The notes under the pieces: model-generated
The model's database searches: none
Told to the model about the DNA's origin: nothing
Seen by the model: only the letters and a program-made list of their open reading frames with translations
Part shown: piece after piece, positions 57,849-64,000 of the stretch
Layout of the letters: every line of letters starts with the position of its first letter
Position numbering within the stretch: the first letter of the stretch is position 1
Origin: Dyadobacter endophyticus
Lineage (GTDB): Bacteria > Bacteroidota > Bacteroidia > Cytophagales > Spirosomataceae
Direction: 5' to 3'
Assembly: GCF_014641595.1 (NCBI RefSeq)
Contig: NZ_BMIA01000002.1
Location: 62,001 to 126,000, forward strand
DNA: 64,000 nt
Translations under genes and position numbers: made by a program

Positions 57849-57920
57849 TTACTTAACCTTCAAACCGCGCAACAGAAGCTCTAAATTGCTGTTGACTAGC
57901 CCCCAGTTTAATAATATGAT
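57849..57920 (-). pseudogene. Possible C-terminal remnant of a TetR-type regulator
   Basis: The minus strand encodes NWGLVNSNLELLLRGLKVK before TAA, resembling the LLLRGLK ending of many Bacteroidota TetR/AcrR regulators. An in-frame stop lies about 24 codons upstream, and no start or helix-turn-helix is found. A terminator follows 28 bases downstream. The match is short, so chance is possible. Confidence 0.3.
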
Positions 57921-58089
57921 TCAAATATCATCACTAGCATCGGACCTCACGAAATCTGATGTGCAAATGGTATTTTTGAGTGAATATTCGGAAAAAAGGG
58001 GCTGTTTTGATGCCCAAATCCGCCGTCTTAATTATCTTTAAAAGATATTTTTTATAGCTATTTGAATTTCCTGACTTAATAACCTAACC

Positions 58090-58620
58090 ATGAACCGTAG
58101 AGAAGCTGTTCAAAGAATAACCTTCCTGCTTGGCGGCGCGATTTCTGCCCCGTTAATGGCCGGCATTGCAGGCGAACGTCTGAATTTCGGCCCGTCCCTC
58201 GCCGTGTCCGATCAGCAGGAAGCCCTGCTCGCAGAAGTTGCCGATGTGATTATCCCTACTACCGGCACACCAGGCGCCAAAGCAGCCGGGGCCGAGAAAT
58301 TTATCGTGCGCGTCATGCGCGATTGCTATGTGATGGAAGATCAGAAAAAATTCTACGATGGTCTTGCCAAAGTAGATGCACTCGCTAAAGAAACCTATTC
58401 CAAAGACTTCGCCGCCCTGGACGCCACTCAGAAGAACGACATCATTAAAAAGACCACCGTTTCCGATAAGCCTTTTTTCCTGCAAATGAAAGGACTGACC
58501 GTCACCGGCTATTTTACCTCTGAAATCGGGGCAACACAGGCACTCGACTACCTGCCGATCCCCGGTCGGTTCGAAGGCAGCTGGCCCATGCCCAAAGGAC
58601 AAAAAAGCTGGGCACTTTAA
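58090..58620 (+). CDS. Gluconate 2-dehydrogenase subunit 3-like protein
   Basis: 176 residues with an N-terminal MNRREAVQRITFLLGGAISA signal that has a twin-arginine look (R-R at 3-4). The mature domain matches the small subunit of membrane FAD-dependent sugar dehydrogenases: LLAEVADVIIPTTGTPGAKA, FLQMKGLTVTGYFTSEIGAT, and a C-terminal PIPGRFEGSWPM. This subunit carries the folded catalytic partner through the Tat system. The GMC oxidoreductase gene follows after 81 bases, as expected. A cytochrome c subunit is not present in the window. Confidence 0.88.
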   Translation: MNRREAVQRITFLLGGAISAPLMAGIAGERLNFGPSLAVSDQQEALLAEVADVIIPTTGTPGAKAAGAEKFIVRVMRDCYVMEDQKKFYDGLAKVDALAKETYSKDFAALDATQKNDIIKKTTVSDKPFFLQMKGLTVTGYFTSEIGATQALDYLPIPGRFEGSWPMPKGQKSWAL

Positions 58621-58701
58621 TCCGGAAACATTCAAAGGGATAGCACCGGGCAATGCATGACCTCCTGGCTACTCCTGACAATCCCAAACTCTTTAAGAAA
58701 A

Positions 58702-60423
58702 ATGGCGAACCTTAATATTGACGCAAAAAAAGATATCACTTACGACGCCATCGTGATCGGCTCTGGAGTTTCCGGCGGCTGGGCGGCGAAAGAACTGACC
58801 GAAAAAGGCCTGAAAGTGCTCATGCTCGAAAAGGGCAAGAACCTCGAACACGTTACAGGCTATGAAAATGCATTGAAGGCTCCCTGGGAGACCCAATACA
58901 ATGGCCGCCTGACGGTCAAACAAAAGGAAACACACCCGTTCCTGTCACGCGATTATCCGTACAACGAAATGACTGAGAAGTACTGGATGAACGACATGGA
59001 CCAGCCTTACGAAGAAAAAAAGCGCTTCGACTGGTTCCGCCCCAATATCGTAGGCGGAAAATCCATCATGTGGGGACGGCAGTCATACCGTTTAAGCGAC
59101 CTCGATTTTGAGGCCAACCTCAAAGACGGCATCGCAGTCGATTGGCCGATCCGCTACAAAGACATTGCCCCCTGGTATTCTTACGTTGAAAAACACGTAG
59201 GTATTTCCGGTGAAAAACTGGGACTGCCGCAGTTGCCCGACAGCGATTTCATCCCGCCGATGGAAATGTATCATGTTGAAAAAGAAGTGCGCAAGCGGCT
59301 TGAAAAGGAATTCCCTGGCCGCACCATGACCATCGGGCGCGTCGCTAACCTTTCGCAACCCACAAAAATCCAGCTCGACGGCGGCCGCGGACCTTGCCAG
59401 TACCGCAACCGTTGTTCTTATGGCTGCCCTTACGGCGCCTATTTCAGCACCCAGTCGTCGACATTGCCACCTGCAATGAAAACCGGCCGGCTCACGCTCC
59501 GTCCCGATTCGGTTGTTCGCGAGATTATTTACGACGGCAAGAAACAAGGCGGGCGTGCTACCGGCGTGCGCGTGATCGATTCGGTAACCTTGCAGGAACG
59601 CGAGTTTTTTGCAAACATCATATTCGTATGTGCGAGCGCATTGGCGTCGACGGCATTGCTCCTCAACTCTACTTCCGATCGTTTCCCGAACGGCATGGGC
59701 AACGACTCAGGCGAGCTGGGCCATAACCTGATGGACCACCACTTCCGCACGGGCGCAAGCGGTACCTGGGAAGGCGACCTCGACAAATACTACTTCGGCC
59801 GCCGCGCGAACGGAATATATGTACCACGTTATCGCAACATTGGCTCCGACAAACGTGATTACCTGCGCGGCTTCGGTTACCAGGGTGGTGGTGGCCGCCA
59901 GGGCTGGCAGCGTAATGTAGCCGAACTCGCATTCGGCGCGGATTTCAAGGAAGAACTGACAACGCCGGGCAATTGGACAATGGGCTTCGGAGGTTTCGGC
60001 GAGACATTGCCTTACCACGAAAACCGCATGTACCTCAATAAGGACAATAAGGACAAATTCGGAATACCGGCAGTGGTGTTCGACGCAGACCTTCGCGAAA
60101 ACGAGAAGAAAATGCGTAAGGATATGATGAACGACGCGGCTGAAATGCTCGAAAAGTCGGGCGTCAAAAATGTCCGGACCTACGATAATGGCTCATACCT
60201 GGGTATGGCAATCCACGAAATGGGTACCGCGCGCATGGGACGCGATCCCAAAACGTCGGTATTGAACGGAAACAACCAGCTCCACGCGGTGAAAAACGTA
60301 TTCGTTACGGACGGCGCGGCAATGACTTCGGCCTCGTGCGTGAACCCGTCGCTCACCTATATGGCGCTTACTGCGCGAGCCGTAGATTTCGCCGTCAAGG
60401 AATCAAAAAAGAAAAGCATCTGA
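58702..60423 (+). CDS. GMC family FAD-dependent (sugar) dehydrogenase
   Basis: 573 residues from the ATG at 58702 (MANLNIDAKKDITYDAIVIG), with no signal of its own, consistent with export together with its small subunit. The FAD motif is GSGVSGGWAAKELTEKG. A Cys-rich insert RGPCQYRNRCSYGCPYGAYF has three Cys plus one, like the [3Fe-4S]-binding loop of bacterial FAD-glucose dehydrogenases. The GMC active-site histidines lie in YLGMAIHEMGTARMGRDPKT and the closing SCVNPSLTYMALTARAVDFA. It likely oxidises a sugar or sugar alcohol, possibly at C3; substrate not determinable. Confidence 0.9.
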   Translation: MANLNIDAKKDITYDAIVIGSGVSGGWAAKELTEKGLKVLMLEKGKNLEHVTGYENALKAPWETQYNGRLTVKQKETHPFLSRDYPYNEMTEKYWMNDMDQPYEEKKRFDWFRPNIVGGKSIMWGRQSYRLSDLDFEANLKDGIAVDWPIRYKDIAPWYSYVEKHVGISGEKLGLPQLPDSDFIPPMEMYHVEKEVRKRLEKEFPGRTMTIGRVANLSQPTKIQLDGGRGPCQYRNRCSYGCPYGAYFSTQSSTLPPAMKTGRLTLRPDSVVREIIYDGKKQGGRATGVRVIDSVTLQEREFFANIIFVCASALASTALLLNSTSDRFPNGMGNDSGELGHNLMDHHFRTGASGTWEGDLDKYYFGRRANGIYVPRYRNIGSDKRDYLRGFGYQGGGGRQGWQRNVAELAFGADFKEELTTPGNWTMGFGGFGETLPYHENRMYLNKDNKDKFGIPAVVFDADLRENEKKMRKDMMNDAAEMLEKSGVKNVRTYDNGSYLGMAIHEMGTARMGRDPKTSVLNGNNQLHAVKNVFVTDGAAMTSASCVNPSLTYMALTARAVDFAVKESKKKSI

Positions 60424-60434
60424 TGGTAATTACC

Positions 60435-60469
60435 GAGGCCAGGTCGCAAAACCTGGCCTCTCTTTTTTT
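60435..60469 (+). terminator. Terminator of the GMC dehydrogenase operon
   Basis: A 10-bp stem GAGGCCAGGT (60435-60444) / ACCTGGCCTC (60451-60460), then TCTTTTTTT. Confidence 0.9.
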
Positions 60470-60488
60470 AGAGCAAGCGCATAACAGT

Positions 60489-60555
60489 TTGCAAAAAAGC
60501 TTTGCTATTTTTTGCAATATTTTGCAATTTTCTGCAAAACTGTATTTCTTTGCAC
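60489..60555 (+). promoter_or_regulatory. Phased TTTGCAA repeats upstream of the MFS gene
   Basis: Copies or near-copies of TTGCAA begin at 60489, 60501 (TTGCTA), 60512, 60522, 60532 (CTGCAA) and 60550 (TTGCAC). Most steps are 10-12 bases, about one DNA turn, so they line up on one face of the helix. Possible multi-site operator or bent DNA. Confidence 0.5.
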
Positions 60556-60574
60556 AAAATTCACACCGACATTA

Positions 60575-61711
60575 ATGGAAGAGAAACTGAGGATTAGCGC
60601 CGCCAGAAGGGCAACATTATTGATATTTCTTGTTTGCGGCATTGGCCTGTCCTGCTGGGCACCTATGGTACCTTTTGCCAAGATCAAACTGGGTCTCAAC
60701 GACGCCGATCTGGGTGTGGTATTGCTTGCATTGGGTGCGGGTGCCATTCTTACGATGCCGCTTACCGGCCTGCTGATCAATAAATATGGCAGCCGCACGG
60801 TAGCAATTGTTTCGGCGCTCGTGATTGCCTCTCTCCTGCCGCTTCTGCTGCTTGCCAGCTCGCCCTACCAGCTTGCGGCTGCATTGTTCGTGTTTGGTGC
60901 AGGAATCGGATCTATTGATGTCTCCATGAATGCGCAGGCTGTGGTGGTGCAGGAACGGCACGGGAGCCATATCATGTCTTCTTTCCACGGGATGTTCAGC
61001 CTTGGCGGGCTCATCGGTTCGATGGGCCTTGGCTTCCTGATCAAGGCAGGGCTTTCACCAACCTACGCCGCGGTGGCGATTTCTGCATTGCTGGTATTTA
61101 TCACCGTAACGCAGTCGCGGTACCTGCTGCCGCATTCGGAAGAAGCGAAAATGGATGGAACCAGCTTCGTACTGCCCAAGGGACCGGTTATACTGCTGGG
61201 TATTATGTGCTTCATTCTTTTCCTAGCCGAAGGTTCATTGTTGGATTGGAGCGCAGTTTTCCTGCAATTTTCGCGCGGCTTCGACCCTTCATTCTCCGGA
61301 CTCGGCTATGCGGCATTTTCAGTGGCAATGGCCATCATGCGGCTTACCGGCGACGGTATCATCCATCGGCTGGGACCTGCGAAAGTGGTGTTTTACGGCA
61401 CCATGCTTGCCGGTGCCGGGTTCCTCGTTGCGGTCATGATCCCTTCCGCCATCGCAGCACTGGTTGGTTTCGTCATGGTGGGACTGGGCGCTGCCAATGT
61501 GGTACCTATATTTTTCACCGCCGCGGGGCGGATTCCGAATATTCCACCGTCCATCGCATTGTCGGCAGTGACCATTCTGGGTTATTCCGGCCAGCTCGCA
61601 GGGCCCGCTGTGATTGGCGTACTTGCCGAAATCACCTCGCTGTCGTGGGCCCTCGGATTAGTTGGCTTACTGCTGTTCTTCGTCGCATTCGGCTACAAGC
61701 ACCGCGATTAG
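60575..61711 (+). CDS. MFS transporter (YbjJ-like)
   Basis: 378 residues from the ATG at 60575; an upstream frame to 60512 falls inside the TTTGCAA repeats and was rejected. Twelve hydrophobic segments, with a NKYGSRTVAIVSALVIASL loop 2-3 motif and the YbjJ-type LAEGSLLDWSAVFLQFSRG. Close families include sugar and drug exporters/importers in the inner membrane. Its stop overlaps the convergent barrel gene by 4 bases. It is close to a sugar dehydrogenase module, which is only suggestive of a sugar substrate. Confidence 0.88.
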   Translation: MEEKLRISAARRATLLIFLVCGIGLSCWAPMVPFAKIKLGLNDADLGVVLLALGAGAILTMPLTGLLINKYGSRTVAIVSALVIASLLPLLLLASSPYQLAAALFVFGAGIGSIDVSMNAQAVVVQERHGSHIMSSFHGMFSLGGLIGSMGLGFLIKAGLSPTYAAVAISALLVFITVTQSRYLLPHSEEAKMDGTSFVLPKGPVILLGIMCFILFLAEGSLLDWSAVFLQFSRGFDPSFSGLGYAAFSVAMAIMRLTGDGIIHRLGPAKVVFYGTMLAGAGFLVAVMIPSAIAALVGFVMVGLGAANVVPIFFTAAGRIPNIPPSIALSAVTILGYSGQLAGPAVIGVLAEITSLSWALGLVGLLLFFVAFGYKHRD

Positions 61712-62838
61712 AATGCCTCGCCTGTAAAGAGATAAAAGCCGGGTCCGTCCCCGGTAAAACCGACATCCAGCCGCAGGTAAATGTCTTTTTTGCGAAATAA
61801 CAAATAACGGAGCCCCACGCCGCCCGAAAGTCTCGCGCGTGCAGGTACGAGCGAACTGATTTTAGGCCCTACGACCGCCGCTCCCGCAAATACCACGCCA
61901 CCAAACCGCTTGCTGAATCCGAAAGGCAACCAACGATGCTCCACCTGCGTGGCCAGCATATTCTTGTCGCGGTACCGGCCATAATAATAGCCGCGCATGA
62001 TCATTTCGCCACCCATCAGTGCCATTTGATTGAATGGCACATTGCCCGTGAAAAAGTTACCGTAAATCTGCCAGGCGAGCACGTTACGCCGGGTCAGCGG
62101 GTGCGAACTGCGTACGTCCAGGTTAAACCCCTGGAAGTTGTAGTGGCTGCCTACCGATTGATTGTATTTCAAAAAAGACAATTCCCCGAAAAGGCCCTTA
62201 CGGACATTGAGCACATTATGCCGGTTATCGTAAACCAGTGCGGCTCCCAGCCCGATGTTCCGGGTGCCGTCGCTCCCGGCGGGCTCGTCGTAAAAATGGT
62301 CATCGGGCTGCCTGAACTCCGCATTATAAAGTTGCTGATAATCGATTTCAGGTCCTATGAAAAAGTTGGGCATGACCCGCCGTAAAACCCGCTGCCGGAA
62401 GAGCAGATAATTGGCGTCGATCAACGCCGGTTCTTTATCCGGTGTGGTATGCCCTATTCCATAATATAACAATGGAAAACGCTGAAAACGCGTCCTTCCG
62501 AGGAAAAACCACTTATCCTTATCACCATAGATCGCATTATCAAGCCAAATGCCGTACTGCCCTTCCAGTGTTACGAATGTAAATGCCGCTACCTCGCTCA
62601 GCCGGTTCAGGGTATCGCCTTTGGCCTGGAAAAGAAGGAGTGACGACAGCCCGATTTCAAGGCTGGTTTCCGGGGCATAACCCAATGTCGGGTATATGCG
62701 AAAACTGGACTTCCCTTCGCCGGTCGTGTCTGAAATCGTCTTTTGTACAAATCGTTTGAACCACCCGTTCTGCGCAGACACATGCGTAGCCCGCACGGTC
62801 ACGATCAGGGCCAGCATGAAAACATATCTTCCGCTCAA
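61708..62838 (-). CDS. BamA/TamA-like outer-membrane barrel protein
   Basis: 376 residues from a TTG at 62838, chosen because it gives a signal peptide with a basic N-region (MSGRYVFMLALIVTVRATHV, cleavage near SAQ); the ATG at 62817 would shorten it. The mature protein is a surface-antigen/BamA-type barrel without POTRA domains: LIDANYLLFRQRVLRRVMPN, ALVYDNRHNVLNVRKGLFGE, MGGEMIMRGYYYGRYRDKNM, and a final LDVGFTGDGPGFYLFTGEAF. Function unknown; could be a substrate channel or lipid-linked protein. Convergent with the MFS gene. Confidence 0.8.
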   Translation of the reverse strand: MSGRYVFMLALIVTVRATHVSAQNGWFKRFVQKTISDTTGEGKSSFRIYPTLGYAPETSLEIGLSSLLLFQAKGDTLNRLSEVAAFTFVTLEGQYGIWLDNAIYGDKDKWFFLGRTRFQRFPLLYYGIGHTTPDKEPALIDANYLLFRQRVLRRVMPNFFIGPEIDYQQLYNAEFRQPDDHFYDEPAGSDGTRNIGLGAALVYDNRHNVLNVRKGLFGELSFLKYNQSVGSHYNFQGFNLDVRSSHPLTRRNVLAWQIYGNFFTGNVPFNQMALMGGEMIMRGYYYGRYRDKNMLATQVEHRWLPFGFSKRFGGVVFAGAAVVGPKISSLVPARARLSGGVGLRYLLFRKKDIYLRLDVGFTGDGPGFYLFTGEAF

Positions 62839-62955
62839 TATGCTACTGTGTTAGTTGAGAGTTTTATTTCAACCATTTATTAAAAAAATCAATCCGCGGG
62901 CATCAAGTAGATGCGGCGCAACCCGTCTCTTTTCCTTCAAACCATTAATTACGGA

Positions 62956-64000
62956 ATGAGAACCCGCATTTTGCTCCTTTATCTTTTTTTTAATACCAGC
63001 TGTCTTCTGGCACAAAACAAACCGGAACTCTGGTGGAAGAGAAACAATCTGAGAGTTATCCAGATGAACCTTCCAGCCTACGAGGCCGCGACGATCAACG
63101 CCGATTCCATTGTGACCGACCTCGTTGCCTGCTCCGCTAACACACTACTGATCAATGCGGGGGGCATTATGGCTTTCTATCCTACCAAACTCGATTTTCA
63201 TTACCGGAACCCATACCTCAAAGACAATAATGTACTAGCCGACGTAATCCGCAAGTGCCATGAGAAGGGGATTAAAGTAATCGTCCGCTTCGATTTCAGT
63301 CGCGTGAACGAGCGCATTTTTAAGGCACATCCCGACTGGTGCTACATTTCCCCAAAGGGCGAACGGATTATCAACACGGATATGTATGTCGTGTCAATCA
63401 ACGCGCCATATGTCCAAGAAAAGGCGTTCAGGATCATCGAAGAAGTGATCGACACTTTCCCGATCGACGGAATTTTCCTGAATATGCCCGGTTACCAGGT
63501 TAATAATCCCTATGAAGGCAAATATCATGGGATAGATCAAAATGACTATGACAAAAAGCGTTTTGCGGAATTCAGCGGCGGCGACGCACTACCTACCGAG
63601 GAGAACAAGGCTGACCCGCTTTTTCAGAAATACCTCGAATTTAAAAAGGTAACCGTCGAAGACTGGTCGGAGCGGCTTCGCAAACTGGTGAAATCCAAAA
63701 ATGAGCAAATCGCGATCTGTACTTACTCCGACAAGTTTGTGGACATCATCCGCCATGAATCGCAGAGCATGACTACCCTGCCCTATTGGCCTTATACTGC
63801 TTCGGACAACGTCGGCAATGCGGTCAATTCATTTCCGGAGCATATTATCAGCAATGCCAGCATTCAGCAAATCTCCTTCCAGTCACGATACAATGCCGTG
63901 GAGCCGGAAGAAACGCGGATCAGGCTATGCGAGAATATCGCCAACGGATCGGGACTGGATATGAGCATGATGGGCGATATGCGCGGGTATGAGGACGAAC
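62956..64000 (+). CDS. Secreted glycoside-hydrolase-like protein (5' part, cut by window edge)
   Basis: 348 residues seen, continuing beyond the window. A signal peptide (MRTRILLLYLFFNTSCLLAQ) precedes a TIM-barrel-like domain of the hypothetical glycosyl hydrolase 6 group: NLRVIQMNLPAYEAATINAD, NTLLINAGGIMAFYPTKLDF, VIRKCHEKGIKVIVRFDFSR, HPDWCYISPKGERI, and FPIDGIFLNMP. This group is annotated from structure-like similarity and most members are uncharacterised. A GGA sits just before the ATG. A glycan-degrading role would suit the deoxysugar genes elsewhere in the window, but that is speculation. Confidence 0.8.
   Translation, partial: MRTRILLLYLFFNTSCLLAQNKPELWWKRNNLRVIQMNLPAYEAATINADSIVTDLVACSANTLLINAGGIMAFYPTKLDFHYRNPYLKDNNVLADVIRKCHEKGIKVIVRFDFSRVNERIFKAHPDWCYISPKGERIINTDMYVVSINAPYVQEKAFRIIEEVIDTFPIDGIFLNMPGYQVNNPYEGKYHGIDQNDYDKKRFAEFSGGDALPTEENKADPLFQKYLEFKKVTVEDWSERLRKLVKSKNEQIAICTYSDKFVDIIRHESQSMTTLPYWPYTASDNVGNAVNSFPEHIISNASIQQISFQSRYNAVEPEETRIRLCENIANGSGLDMSMMGDMRGYEDE

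Larger units (their letters stand above)
57548..58089. other. 542-base gap with orphan terminators and a possible gene remnant
   Basis: Contains a minus-strand terminator-like hairpin (57640-57662), a 30-bp perfect palindrome with a minus-strand T-tract (57785-57821), and a short open frame resembling the C-terminus of a TetR-type regulator (57849-57920). No intact gene is present. The layout suggests a deleted minus-strand gene, of which the 3' end and terminator survive. Confidence 0.5.

Overview
The window is chromosomal DNA from a Bacteroidota bacterium, most likely of the order Cytophagales and possibly Dyadobacter or a relative. The clues are a type IX secretion (T9SS) C-terminal sorting domain, a PorP/SprF-family protein, carboxypeptidase-regulatory-domain/TonB barrels, an ECF sigma factor, -7 promoter boxes matching TAnnTTTG, and few clear Shine-Dalgarno sites. 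The genus is an inference from protein style, not from an alignment. I see no rRNA, tRNA, CRISPR array, prophage, transposase or insertion sequence. Nearly every base is explained by about 57 protein genes, and most of the window looks like ordinary core genome.

Layout. 1-3.5 kb: start of sufC, then arginine deiminase plus CtlX (arginine to citrulline to ornithine) and a coiled-coil lipoprotein. 3.7-9.6 kb: a TonB receptor overlapping hemW, OsmC, and small envelope proteins. 9.7-14.2 kb: a BatA-type membrane protein, purK-purE and a LysM protein. 14.3-21 kb: a large outer-membrane barrel and a 1203-residue hybrid histidine kinase. 21-26 kb: rsmA, mgtE, L-serine dehydratase, dtd and a MazG-like pyrophosphohydrolase. 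26-37 kb (minus strand): sucB and sucA, a PorP/SprF protein, a TolB-propeller/barrel protein, an FAD oxidoreductase, cmk and an acetyltransferase.

37-49 kb is the most coherent accessory locus. On the minus strand lie a UxaA-type dehydratase, an SDR dehydrogenase, a fumarylacetoacetase-type hydrolase, a lactonase-type amidohydrolase, a sugar mutarotase, an EEP-fold protein that has lost catalytic residues, and lutA. lutB-lutC follow after one opposite-strand gene. A divergent AraC regulator, translationally coupled to adenine deaminase, faces them. The enzymes fit non-phosphorylative breakdown of L-fucose (or a similar 6-deoxysugar) to pyruvate plus L-lactate, with LutABC then oxidising the lactate. 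A cluster of REP-like palindromes sits inside the operon between the dehydratase and the SDR gene.

49-64 kb: an ECF sigma factor, rarA, YfbU-like and small membrane proteins, a T9SS-exported protein, an orphan NarL-type regulator, an aldo/keto reductase, a gap with gene remnants and orphan terminators, a two-gene FAD-dependent (GMC) sugar dehydrogenase module, a YbjJ-type MFS transporter preceded by phased TTTGCAA repeats, a BamA/TamA-like barrel, and the 5' part of a secreted glycoside-hydrolase-like gene cut by the window edge.

The best leads for something undescribed are the catalytically degenerate EEP protein embedded in the deoxysugar operon, the palindrome cluster inside that operon, and the phased repeats at 60.5 kb. 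No wholly novel multi-gene defence or mobile system is evident.
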